A stretch of 64,000 nucleotides of DNA, taken from Limnanthes douglasii subsp. nivea (Eukaryota; Streptophyta; Magnoliopsida; Brassicales; Limnanthaceae). Position numbers and translations under genes: made by a program. This document shows, one piece after another, positions 11,649 to 24,700 of this stretch. The stretch spans positions 161,812,813-161,876,812 of the forward strand of contig JAUPFV010000002.1 of NCBI GenBank assembly GCA_036936605.1. Reading direction: 5' to 3'. Position 1 is the first letter of the stretch, and each line of letters opens with the position of its first letter. The notes beneath the pieces were generated by a model. It saw nothing but the letters and a program-made list of their open reading frames with translations, was not told the DNA's origin and ran no database searches.

Positions 11649-14196
11649 TAGGGTATAAACTATTATGGGAAATAATTACTTCTAGACAATAGTTGATGAT
11701 TACATTAGATGCACCTGGACATTTTTAATCAAAAGCAAGGCTGACACATTCTCTATTTTCTAGAATTTTGTTGCCATACGTCAAACCTAGTTTAATATAA
11801 AATTTAAAATTTTGAGGACTAATAATGGTACAGAGTTTCTTAACAAAATTCCTTCTTTGCTATCTGATGTTGGTGTTATACACCGAAGAACTTGTCCTTA
11901 CACACCCCAACATAATGAAATTATTGAGCAAAAGCATAAGCATCTGCTGGAGGTGGCTAGATCCCTCATGTTTCAATCCAACAATCCAATTTTTTTTTGG
12001 GAGAATGTGTTCTCACTTCCACTCATCTAATCAATCGAATTCCTTGCAATATCTTAGAGTTAAAGTCACCCATTTAAATGCTGACAAAAAATCTACCTAA
12101 TATTTGACTGCCTATGTTTTGGTTCCACCATCATAATGAGCTATGATAAAGTTTCTCCCCGAGCCTTTAAAGATGTATTTGTTGGTCATGCATCCAATAC
12201 AAACGGCTATAAACTGTATAATCTAACAACTCACCAGTTGTAAATATCAAGAGATGTTCTTTTTCATGAAAGTATTTTATCTTTCATAAATAATGTTATT
12301 AATAACCGTGTCCCTCCACTAATTGTCCATCAACATGATGAGACACTCATTGATCAATCTGTGATAGACTTACCCTCAAATGATATTGTAGCTAATGATC
12401 ATAATTTCGTTGAAGAAATTTATGATTCTTCTATTTCAAATGGAAGTGTCAATCCTTCTGTTTTACATCATGATGATATTAACATGAACGTTCCCATTAG
12501 AACCAACAATAGGATTATACATAAACCTGCTTGGCTTAAGGATTTTGTTCTCCATGCATCAAATAGTAAATATGCATACATTAGAAAACTTAGTTCACCA
12601 CATGTTCCTCCAATCTTTTCCAATATTAAAAAATCTATTCTTGATGCATCTTATACAATTTTTTAGATAACGTATCTTTTATCCAAGAGCCACACTCTTA
12701 TGTAAAAGCTAAGCTTCATGCTGGTTGAATTGTTGCTCTGGAAAAAGAATTAGAGGCTTTGAACTCTAATAATACATGGGAACTATTTGCTATGTTAAAG
12801 GTAAGAAAGTCATAGGATCTAGGTGGGTATATTAGGTTAAGAGAAATCTCGATGGAACTGTTGAAAGGTTGAAAGCCAGGCTTGTAGCCAATATATTTAC
12901 TCAAGTTGAAGGTGAAGATTATAATGACAGTTTTTCTCCTATTGTTAAGTATGTCACCATAAGAATCATGTTTGTCTTAGCTACCTCAAGGGATTAACCA
13001 TTCATCAATTGGATTTAAATAATGATTTCTTGCATGGATCCCTCGATGAAGATGTTTACATGAAACCACCACCAGGATTACTTGATAAATGGGATAATAG
13101 AGTCTGTAAGTTTAATAAATCCATCTATGTATTGAAACAAACCTCGATATAATAGAACCAAGTCTTGACATAAAAATTAGTGGCTTTTGGTTTCATCTAA
13201 TCAATAGCTGATAATTTCCTTTTTATCCTAAAACAATATTCCTCTGAAATATCTTTACTTGTCTATGTGGATGATATTGTTTTTAATCAGTGATTGTCCT
13301 AAACAAATAGAAAACATCAAGACTTATCTGAACGACCTTTTTACTGTAAAGAACCTTGCCTTGCTAAGTTCTTTCTTGGGATTGGAATCTTACAACAAAA
13401 AGAATGAATCTACTTAAACCAACACAAATATGTTCTAAACATGGTGACAGAGGCCGGTCTTATTAGATGCACGCCTACCAAGACTCATATAATCACTTAT
13501 TTGAATCTTATTAACCTTGCTTGTGAAATAATTCAAATGAAGGAAACTATAAAGATTAATTGGCCGACTTTTATACTTAAACTTTACAAGATCCGATATC
13601 ATTTTTTATGTACACAAGCTTAACCAATTTGTTCATAAACCACGGGTTGTTTACTGGAACTCCATGGTGTATCTTTTGAAGTATCTTAGAAGGTCATCAT
13701 CTTAGGGATTATTTTTTGCATCCCATTCTTCTTTTCAAAAATGCCTACTACGACGCTGATTGAGGATGCACCATTACACGAAAGCTTATAACAGGAGACT
13801 GTCTCTTCTTAGGCAATGTTTAGTATCTTGGAAAAAAAAGAAGCTACTGTAAGTAGGAGCTCAGCCAAAACAGAGTATAAAGCCATGACATATACAGTCT
13901 ATGAAGTCCAATGGCTTTCTTATATTCTTCAAGATCTACATATTGTTTTGAACTGTGATAACATGACAGTTATACACATAACATTCAATAATGTTTTCCA
14001 CGAGAGTACGAAATATTTAGACATTGACTGTTATGTAGTCAGGAATCAGTATCTTCGTGATTTTATCAAACCAATTCATGTACATACCAAGCTTGAACTA
14101 GCAGATTGTTTCACCAAACAGTTTCCCGTAAATATTTCAATTTTTATTATCCAATATTAACCTTTCAGACTTCTTCAAGAATTCATCTTGAGGGGA
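11649..14196 (+). pseudogene. Copia A: Ty1/copia integrase, RT and RNase H fossil
   Basis: From 11660 the sequence reads as copia integrase (TIVDDYIRCTWTFLIKSKAD with stops; then NNGTEFLNKIP and YTPQHNEIIEQKHKHLLEVA at 11812-12030). It continues with the linker (12361-12666), RT fragments (WELFAMLK... around 12780, NDFLHGSLDEDVYMKPPPG near 13030, VYVDDI-like LVYVDDIVF near 13260) and RNase H (13816-14160, with SSAKTEYKAM and ADCFTKQFPV). Stops and shifts are frequent. Gag and protease are missing because E1 occupies the left side, consistent with E1 inserting into it. Not functional. Confidence 0.8.
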
Positions 14197-14480
14197 TGTA
14201 GGATTATACTTGAAGATGAGTAGTTGCTACACAAGGTATTTTTACATTAGTAATGATAACAATTCATGTTTCCAAATACTCTGTTTTGATAAGCAAAACT
14301 TATCAAAACAGATTCAACTAATCAATAATATGTTTTGCTTCATCAAACTAATTAAATAACTAGCAACATGTTTATATATATATAAACAAGTCATGTTGTA
14401 ATCCAAATTGAGCAATAGAGCAAGATTTCTTTGATCTTTATGTTTTTCTAAAATTTTTGATAGCGAAGGTTTGACATAAC
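14197..14480 (+). repeat. Probable 3' LTR of copia A (right end uncertain)
   Basis: The polypurine-like CTTGAGGGGA is followed by TGTAGGATTATAC, a typical copia LTR start. It contains a TATATATATATAAAC box near 14375 and a perfect 14-base inverted repeat at 14280-14312. I could not place the right end; 14480 is a guess. Confidence 0.45.
14280..14312. repeat. 14-base perfect inverted repeat, 5-base loop
   Basis: TCTGTTTTGATAAG, loop CAAAA, then the exact reverse complement. It lies in the presumed copia A LTR. Confidence 0.85.
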
Positions 14481-15154
14481 TTCGTTTTGTATCCAATTTT
14501 ATGTCGACTATAGAAACTTTACTGTTAGTATTATCAATTTTTATCGATGCATCCGATAATACCTTGTCGCGTTTGGATTTCGAGGTTTTGCTGGAGGAAA
14601 TGACTCTGATGAGAATTTTTTGCAGATCTTTGATTACTTTAAGAGAGTATTTGACTATTTTGAGAGAAGCTTGTTGGATTTGATTCTTTTGGATACCTAA
14701 TGAGAGATTAGGTTTTGTGGGGATGTCACTTTTTATTTTTGGTTTTAGAAAGTGAGGTTTCAGGGTTTAAATTTAAAAGTCTCGGTTATTTTCACATTTA
14801 TGGGTTTTAAGAGATGCACCAGGAAGACATAAGCACTGTTTGTTTTCACATTTATGGGTTTTAAGAGATGCACCAGGAAGACATAAGCACTATTTGAATT
14901 CTTAATATTTTCAAGGTAAAAATAATGAAAGAAGAACAAAAAAAAGTCATATTTTCGTTTGAAGAGATGTATTAAATGTAGCTAATATAAATGAATAACG
15001 ATTAGTAGCGCACCTAACAAAAATAGTTAAGTATGAGAGATAATATATGAGGCTGAAGATATTTGAACAACCACCATGTATTCAGTCAGAAGGAAAATAT
15101 AGTATAAAAGTCGAAACACTGTATGCGTGATATTTTTTAAAGCGACTTTAGTTC
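14481..15154. other. Stretch without recognisable genes
   Basis: AT-rich sequence between the copia A LTR and the MULE end. The only structure I see is the 54-bp tandem duplication listed separately. A 60-codon open stretch at 14501-14683 matches nothing I know. Confidence 0.6.
14789..14893. repeat. 54-bp tandem duplication
   Basis: The unit starts TTTTCACATTTATGGGTTTT and ends near AAGCACTGTTTG. Two copies begin at 14789 and 14843 and are almost identical, so the duplication is recent. Confidence 0.85.
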
Positions 15155-15332
15155 AAAGTGACATCTTAATGAAAACGTCAACGCGACATGGACCAAATTT
15201 ATCAAAATTGGCTAGTCGATTGATCTTCACCGGATGTTTTGAAGTCGATGGACTGTATAGAAGAAACTATCATAGTCGAGAGACTGTATAGAAGAAACTA
15301 TCATAGTCGAAAGACGGATCACCGATTTAAGC
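15155..15332. mobile_element. Right end of a second, degraded MULE
   Basis: The stretch runs parallel to the right terminal inverted repeat of the Pack-MULE. It has an ACGCGACATGGACCAAATTTAT-like segment, then AGTCGATGGACTGTATAG, and ends AGTCGAAAGACGGATCACCGATTTAAGC where the Pack-MULE ends AGTCGAGGGACGAAGCAGCGATTTAAGCC. No matching left end was found, so only one terminus survives here. Confidence 0.6.
15244..15305. repeat. 31-bp tandem duplication inside the MULE end
   Basis: Two adjacent copies of GTCGAtgGACTGTATAGAAG plus 11 further bases (15244-15274 and 15275-15305), differing at two positions, followed by a third partial GTCGA. Confidence 0.85.
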
Positions 15333-15495
15333 TGTGGATTTGTCCAAGAATTGGATTTGAATAAATTTTTTTTTTATATAAATAAATAATAAAATTTCTT
15401 AGATCAGTTTGGAGTTACAAACTCTTTGAGCTAGGTGAAAGTCACGTCCTCCTTTACTTGTCAAGATAATTTAATCTTCTGAACTCTGTAATACG

Positions 15496-18400
15496 TGTTA
15501 TTTATTTTAGTGTAATTGGATCGACTAGTCGACCAATTTAATCATGATATATTATCAAACAAGTCGTAGAGTGCGGAGTGCACGCTTGTTAGATTATATC
15601 ACGATTAGCGGGGTCAAGGGGCGGAGCCCCTTGCGGGGTCCAAGGGGCGGAGCCCCTTGCGGGGTCGAAATTATAAATATGGGTTCTGTTGAAAAGGAAA
15701 TTATATCATTTTCATCCTCTCTGTTCAAAGTACATATCTCTGATTTTATCCAATTGAAATTTTTGGAGAACCCCAAAAATATTTCAATAAGAAATTGTTT
15801 ACAAGACTTCAGAGATTATCCGGAAAACGAAACACTATTTTCTACATTTTATTGAAATATTCTGGTCTTGTTGATGAAGATAGAGATGACGAACAGAGGA
15901 GAATCTGCGAAGGAGATGACAAGTAAATTCGCTAAGTTGGACAAGTTCGAAGGACATGATTTCAGACGATGGCAGAAAAAGATGCATTTTCTGTTGACTA
16001 CACTCAAGGTTGTGTATGTCTTGAGTACCCCCTGGCCAGAGATCACTGAGAATGAAACATTGGAACAAACGAGGAGGCGCAGCAAGTGGGAGAATGATGA
16101 CTACATTTGCCGAGGCCATATATTAAACGGTATGTCTGATACTTTGTTTGATGTATACCAAAATGTCGAATCTGCAAAAGAATTATGGGATTCTATAGAA
16201 TCAAAATACATGGCAGAAGATGCTTCTAGTAGGAAGTTCCTGGTTAGTAATTTTATAAATTACAAAATGGTTGACTCTAGACCTGTAATGGAACAGTATA
16301 ATGAACTACTAAGAATTCTGGGTCAATTTGTTCAACACAATATGAAAATGGACGAATGTATTTCGGTTTCTTCTGTTATTGACAAATTGCCTCCTTCGTG
16401 GAAGGATTTTAAACACACACTGAAACACAACAAGGAAGAAATGACTCTAGTCGAACTTGGTAGTCATTTTAAGATTGAAGAGTCTCTAAGGGCTCAAGAT
16501 GAATTAAGTAATCCCAAGGGTAAAAACCAAGTGGGAAACTCATCTGTAAATATGGCTGAAAGCAGCGGATTCTTTAAGAATGGAAATACAGATAAGGGGA
16601 ATAAACGAAAGTTTAAAGGAAACAACAAAAACAGTAATTTTAACAGCAAAAAGCCTAAAATAGCATGCTGGAAATGTGGCAAACCTGGTCACTTTAGAAG
16701 GGATTGTCGAGTTGGAAAAGGCAAAAATAATGTTGGTCCAAGTGGGAACAATGCTGGTTCAAGTGGACACAATGCTGGTTCAAGTGGATCTAAGGATCCT
16801 GAAAAGCAACATGGTCAGATTTTATTTCAGAATTCTAATTCTGGTCAAAATTATATATCTCTAATATCTGAAGCATTTTATGTGCAGGATGATGATGTTG
16901 CTTGGTGGGTTGATTCGGGAGCAACAAGTCATGTATGTAAAGATCTTCGATGGTTTAATAATTTTCAACCGATTGAAGATGGACCTTCACTTAAGATGGG
17001 AAATGTTGCTACCGAACCAATCAAAGGACTAGGAAATGTTAAATTACTATTTACTTCTGGAAAGTACATATTATTGAACAATGTATTGTATGTTCCTAGG
17101 ATTCGAAAGAATCTTTTGTCTGGTGTTGTTTTAAACAATTGTGGTTTCAAACAAGTGTACGAAAGTGGCAAATATGTTTTGTCAAAACATGGTGTATTTA
17201 TGGGATTCGGATATTTATGTAATGGTATGTTTATGTTAAATATTAATGTTTCATTCGAAAATGATTCTGTTTGCATGACTTCTACTAGTGTGTGTAGAAA
17301 TATAAATAAAACAGAATTATGGCATGCTAGATTAGGACATGTTCATTATGAAAGAATAAAAGACATGTCTAAAATGAGCCTTATTCCTCCTGTTGATGCA
17401 AATAATGAAAAATGTAAAACTTGCATGTTAACTAAGATAACTAGAAAACCTTTCAATAATGTTAACCGAGTTTCTAAAATATTGGAACTAGTACATAGTG
17501 ATTTATGTGATTTCCATGCTACACCTTCATTAGGAAATAAAAAGTATGTTATTACTTTTATTGATGATGCATCTAGATATTGCTACATTTATTTGTTGCA
17601 TGCTAAAAATGAAGCTCTTGATAAGTTTAAAATCTATAAGGAAGAAGTAGAGCTACATAAGAATGATTTGATTAAAAATCTACGTACGGATAGAGGAGGT
17701 GAATATTATGATCCAATATATTTTCAGTCTACGGGTATAATTCATCAAACCACGGCTCCTTATACACCACAACAAAATGGTATAGCTGAAAGGAAGAATA
17801 GGACTTTGAAAGAAATGGTTAATTCCATGTTGTCCTATTCGGGTTTGAGTGAAGGATTCTGGGGTGAGGCTATGTTAACAGCCTGTTATTTATTGAATCG
17901 TGTTCCTACTAAAAGGAATAAGATGACCCCGTATGAGCTTTGGTTTAAGAAGCCTCCAACACTAAATTATCTGAGAGTTTGGGGTTGTAGAGCTGTTGTA
18001 AGACTCACTGAACCTAAAAGGAAAAATTTGGGTGAAAGAGGTATAGATTGTATCTTCATTGGGTATGCTGAGCATTCCATTACATATAGGTTCTATGTGT
18101 TAGAATCTAATGACTATGTGTCGGTGAACACAGTTATCGAGTCAAGAGATGCAATATTTGATGAAGAGAGATTTACTTCTATACCTAGACCTAGAGATTT
18201 GATTCAAAACTCTTTGAATAGGAACTCAAGTGAAATTGAAAATATATCAAGTGGTACCAATTGTGTACCTAGACCTTCTGAACCAAGGAGAAGTACTAGA
18301 GCCAGAAAAGCTAAGTCGTACGGATCTGATTTTCAACTATATTTAGTTGAAGGGTCAAGAGATAAGATTGACTATCAATATCAATACTGTTTTGTTATTG

Positions 18401-20830
18401 AAGATGATCCAAGGACTTTTAGTGATGCTATGGCATCAAGGGATGCTGCATTCTGGAAAGAAGCTATCCAGGATGAAATAGAGTCTATCATGCATAATAA
18501 TACATGGGAGTTGGCTGATTTACCTCCTGGGTGCAAATCATTGGGAAATAGATGGATATTTAAACGAAAAATGAAAGTAGATGGTACTATTGAAAGGTAT
18601 AAAGCTAGATTGGTTATCCAGGGATTTAGACAAAGAGAAGGCATTGACTTCTTTGATACTTATGCTCCGGTTGCTAGGATTTCCACTATTAGATTGTTGA
18701 TTGCACTTGCATCTGTATACAATCTTGTAATTCATCAAATGGATGTTAAAACAGCATTCTTGAATGGTGATTTGGATGAGGAGATTTATATGAAACAACC
18801 GGAAGGGTTTGTGATGCCTGGTTGTGAAAACAAGGTATGCAAGTTGAAAAAGTCTTTGTATGGTTTGAAACAAGCACCAAAAGATTGGCATAAAAAATTT
18901 GATAATGTGATATTGTCTAATGGATTTATTCTTAACCAAGCAGACAAGTGTGTATATAGCAAATTTGATAATTCTGGTAAAGGAGTTATGATTTGTCTAT
19001 ATGTGGATGATATGTTGATTTTTGGCACTGACCAAAATCAGGTTAATGAAACGAAGAATTTTTTATCATCTAACTTTGAGATGAAGGATTTGGGGGAAGC
19101 TGAAATGATTCTTGGTATAAGAATCAAGCGAAAGAACAATAGTATATCGATTTCTCAATCTCACTATATTGAGAAGATATTAAATAAATTTAATTTTAAA
19201 GATTGTTCTCCGGTAAGCACACCTATAGATCCTAGTCTTAAGCTTCTACCTAATAAAGGTATTGCTGTATCTCAACTTGAATACTCGAGAGCCATCGGGT
19301 GTCTTATGTATGCCATGACTAGCACTAGGCCGGATATTGCCTTTGCTGTTGGAAAACTTAGTAGGTATACTAGCAATCCTAGTTCGCATCATTGGCAAGC
19401 TTTAAATCGAGTATTCAAGTATTTGAAAGGAACCATGAATTATGGTTTGACTTATACCGGATTTCCTTCTGTACTTGAAGGATATTCAGACGCGAGTTAT
19501 ATTTCCAATATGGAAGATCATTCTTCCACAAGTGGATGGGTATTTATACTTGGGGGAGGTGCTATCTCTTGGGCGTCTAAGAAACAAACTTGTATTACTG
19601 ATTCAACAATGGAATCAGAGTTTGTGGCATTAGCAGCAGCGAGTAAAGAAGCTGAGTGGCTAAGAAATTTAATGTATGAAATTCCGTTGTGGCCCAAACC
19701 GATATCACCTATATCTATCAGATGTGATAGTGAGGCTGCCTTGGCCAATGTTTATAGACAAGTTTACAAAGGCAGGTCTAGACACTTAGGTGTTAGACAC
19801 AGTATGATTCGTGAGCGTATCACGCATGATGTTATATCAGTAGAGTTTGTGAGAACTCAATATAACTTAGCCGATCATTTAACCAAGGGGTTAAATAGAG
19901 ATCTTGTGCACAAATCGGCTATTGGGATGGGATTAAAGTCCATTTGAAATCTCTCATGTTGAGATACCCAATTCCCATCTAATATGACATTAGGTGTTGA
20001 ATTCAATGTGGAAAGCTTAACATCAAGATATTGGAACACATTTGTATATCATCCCAAGGTATGTGTTCAGAACTGCAAGTTGTGAAGGTTGAAGATTATC
20101 TTCTTAATAGCTCTTTTGAAAAATTGCATATGCAGGTGCAAGATGAAAAGAACTACCTATTTGAGCATGAAGTTTAGCCGCTTCAAGAAGCTAGGACTTG
20201 GCTTTGATATGCTTAAGAAGGATAAGGACACAAGGCTAGTAAAATATAGTGTCAAGTAAGAACAAGTGAGAATGTAAATTTATGTGTATATTATCTTCAT
20301 GTATTCATTGTGAATAGTAAAGGTTCAATCCTTAGTGATACCTTGATATTCGAATATTTGGAATGTGTAATATACTAATGTGAAATTCAATCGTTACGAT
20401 ATTTCATTTATGCATAAATTTGATATTTGATATGATTGTGTGTTAGTAGATCATGAATTACACTAAAATGGGGGAAGATTGTTATTTATTTTAGTGTAAT
20501 TGGATCGACTAGTCGACCAATTTAATCATGATATATTATCAAACAAGTCGTAGAGTGCGGAGTGCACGCTTGTTAGATTATATCACGATTAGCGGGGTCA
20601 AGGGGCGGAGCCCCTTGCGGGGTCCAAGGGGCGGAGCCCCTTGGTTGGTCGAAATTATAAATATGGGTTCTGTTGAAAAGGAAATTATATCATTTTCATC
20701 CTCTCTGTTCAAAGTACATATCTCTGATTTTATCCAATTGAAATTTTTGGAGAACCCCAAAAATATTTCAATAAGAAATTGTTTACAAGACTTCAGAGAT
20801 TATCCGGAAAACGAAACACTATTTTCTACA
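15496..20830 (+). mobile_element. Copia B: complete, young Ty1/copia retrotransposon
   Basis: It is 5335 bp long, with 351-bp LTRs at both ends and a 5-bp target duplication ATACG at 15491-15495 and 20831-20835. One uninterrupted gag-pol frame fills the interior. By eye the LTRs differ only at three positions within one short block. Complete structure plus open frame plus near-identical LTRs make it the most recent insertion in the window. Confidence 0.97.
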
Positions 20831-21658
20831 ATACGTTAGTTTAGAAGTGCATGCTACCACTTCAGACAAAGTAATTAAAAAGCCGAAGTAACAAGTTTAG
20901 GGATATAGTGTTGCTTTTGTCCAAAAAGACTAGCCCTTTACTTGTGCCTTGCGAACCATTTTAGGTCCTATAAAGGGTTTTGCTTTTGCTAGATTTCCGT
21001 GAACCACTTTCAAAGACAAAAAAAATGATTCCAAATTATTATATGACTCTCGAAGGTCGTCTATTACTTTATTATGGTTCTGACGACTATGTAATATTAG
21101 AGGAAGGCAGTGTTCATTGTAACTCGATAAATTGCCACAAACTCCTACATTTTGAATAGAAGACTAGCCAAGACATAGACCACCGTAGAGCCAATAATAG
21201 TTTTCAAAATATTAGGAGTCATCTGTTTGGGGGAAAAAATCTAAGAGTAAATTACAACACAAGGTTGGCTCAGAGTATAGTACTACCTTTTTGGAAGACG
21301 CCAAGGTTATCCAAGGTTAGAGTGACTCGGTAACAAGAATTTGAATTTTAATATATTCATGTATTCCTTACTTAAACCATAACCCAACTAATGAGTTGGG
21401 GTCATGATATATATAGTGGACGTCCATGCCTTACATATTGGTTGATGTACATAATTATAGTCCTGATCGTGGTTTGGTTATGTTAGTCGTGGGTAACTCA
21501 GCTTCCGAGATCAACTTGTTTTTAAAAAATATTTGAGTTCTAGTTACTGTAAAATATGAATCGTAATTTATATATTTTATTTTGAGATATTAGATATTTT
21601 TAAAGAAAAATTTATATTAAAATCTTGGATAATAGAAGTTTTAAGTAAAAATTTAAGG

Positions 21659-21703
<45 letters not shown>

Positions 21704-24700
21704 AAGATGTCCGCATCTACATCTCAATATTTTCAAGATTAAAACCACTGATGTTGATAAGGATATATAAAATCACGGATTAAAAGGGTAAACAATAAAA
21801 CGTTACGTAAGCTAAGTCTTTGCGTCTCCATATAAAGGCTAACCCTGAACTAATAAAGGGGTTGGATTTCTGAGATTAGAGACTTTCATTTTCTCTCTCT
21901 AAAATCTATCTCTCTCTAAAATACTTCTTATCTTGTTTACTAAGGCAATCCTAAATAATCAAACTCACCAAATTGGCGAATTCACTAGGGACAATTAGCA
22001 ATCAATGTCTTCTATTTTAGTTCGAATTTTATCAATTTATAAAAATAATCTTTGAAATTGTGCAATGAGAAAACAATCGTTTGGTTCGATCAGCTATTGA
22101 AACATTGAGGGAAGACTTGCAGAGGACAGAGGATAGACCAGAAGGATCTGTTCCGATCTAAACTCAATTTTATATAAAAATGCGTATGAACCAGCTTTTA
22201 GATAAGGTAAATGCGCTAAATGAGAAATACGAGCAAAGAGAGCAGGAAATTCATTGGGCACAGCTGAAGTCCAAAGTGAGACAAATGAATGAACAAACTG
22301 AGTTTGGAAACCAATCTGAGCGATCTAGCACTGATCGACTGATCAAGAATGAACATAAGAAGGTGCGCTTCGAAGCTCCAAAACAGCGTTATTCTTCTCG
22401 AAAAGGAAAGAAAGATAAGAAAAGGCGTGTCACATCTAGTAACGAGGAAGTTGAGAGCTCTGAATCAGGTTTTAAGAAGTATAGGGGTTCTTCGAAAGAA
22501 GAGAGTAAACAACCTCGAAAATATAAGAAGGAGCGCAGATCTAGGAGGGACAACGTTCCTCGTTGTTTGAAGGAACCTAATTGGTGTGAGGAGAACACAT
22601 TCAGTATGCTGAGACTGATCGGAAGTTGTACGCAGTCATGAAAACTGAAGATCAGTACGTGCAGGGTGTCCATTGGAGGAACTCTCTGTTGACAAGTGAA
22701 ATCAGATCTATTACACTTCCGAAGCGTTTTGATATTGCCAAGGTTGAAAATTTCAATGGGATATATGATCTAGACGATCACATCGAACAATTTAAAATTT
22801 ACATGATGAACTTCGAAGACGACGACAAGCTGGTGTGTCATTCTATTTCACAGACTTTTAATGAAACAGCTTTGAAGTGGTACTACCAGATTTCGAGGGG
22901 ATCTATTTTGAATTTTATGGATTTTTATACTCCTTTTTTAAGGAAATTTGTTGCTAGTAAAGAGATGAGAGAAAATAGTGATGCTATTATCCAATGCAAG
23001 CATGCAGTTGGAGAAAAATTGAAAGACTACACAAAACTGTGAAGAGGAAGTGGCGATGGCGGCTTTTCGCCAAGGGTTACTGCCAGGGGATCTAGCTAAT
23101 GAGACCATGAAAATGAGGGCTTTAACTTTTGGAGCATTAATGGCTCAGGCTAAGGATCAGATTAGAATTGAAGAATCAACTAGGGTCCTAGGAGGACCGG
23201 TTAATGTTCCAAAGAATTCAGGTCAGGTGGCCCATAACCAAAGGCAATCTTCAAATGCTAATCAGTAGGCGCGTCTGAGCAATACTAATTTTGCCTCCTC
23301 GAACCGGGGGATATCCAAATCAAGCCCCATCCTAAAACTACAACAGGTCGAGGCCGAATCAGTAGATAAGGCAAGAGTATTATGTGGATTTAACTAAAAG
23401 TGTGACAACAATTTTTCATAAAACCAAAAGTTTTGTGAATTTTAGGAAGCCCACACCAATTAAGAGGCCAAGGGAGGAACAAAACAATAAATATTGTAGA
23501 TATCACAATAATATTGGACATGATACCAATGACTACATTGCTTTGAAAAAAGAATTCCAAATTTTAATTGAGAATGGAAAGCTTTTGACTTATATGAAGT
23601 CACAAGGGAACGCATTGAAAATTCCAGCATTGAATTCACAGCCGATCAATCTGAATGCGCAAGCTGCAAATTTGATGATTCTAGATTCTACGGCTGATGA
23701 GTTTGATGCTGCTTTAGAGTACTTGGATAATGATGCAAATAGGTTTATTTTGATGGGTGTCGAAGAGCCAATAAAAAAGGACATGTTCGAAGTGTGTGTG
23801 AGTATTTCAAGTCGTTGGCTAATTTCAGAGGTGATTCAATGGCTCGTAATACTGATAGTTCGAGGAAGAGACATGTTGTCAATTTGACGAATCAAATTAA
23901 AGGGAGAATGTCTACTCATTTATATGGTAAGAATGACATTCCTTTTAATTTATTCTATGAGGACAATTTGAGAGGTACAGCGGGGCCACATAAGGACGCA
24001 GTGTTGATTCGGGCAAAGGTTGCTGGTGTTGAAATTAGACGCGTGCTTATAAATACCGGGAGTTCTGTGACTATTCTTTTCAAAGCAACATATGACAGGA
24101 TACACAGTCCTCCTCTTTCAGAGCGCGCAATCATTGGTTTCACTGGTGTGATAGCACAGGTGATAGAAGAATTCGAGAGGGAGGTGAGTTTAGGGAAGGG
24201 ACCCTTGAAGAAGAAAGTTCAAGTGTTCTTTATGATAGTGGACTATACCACAAGTTACAACACTATTTTTGGAAGGTTTTGGTTGTCCAAAATGTATGAG
24301 GTTGTGTCGATAGTGCACCAATGTTTTAAATACATGGCCGGAGGTCGTGTGGGAGTTGTTCGGAGCGATCAGAAAGTTACAAGAGAATGCTATGCCACTA
24401 CACTTTGGAGTCGAGGATCTAGCAGTAAAGATATGATGAATGAATAGCAGTCAGAGGGGTTAACCTCAGATTTTAATGAAAGGATTGACGACCCGAGGGA
24501 AACCCCGAGGTCCTTAACAATAACTTAAGAAATTGAGGACTATACGTTTTCTAAGGCAAAAACACTTCGAATAGAAACCTCTTACTGACCCTCAGTTCTA
24601 CGTTAACGACTGCTAGAATTTTTGTCTTATAATTTAGACGTTTTCACTTGGAAAATAGAGGATGTGATAGGTGTGCCGATCAAAGTAATCAGACATAGTT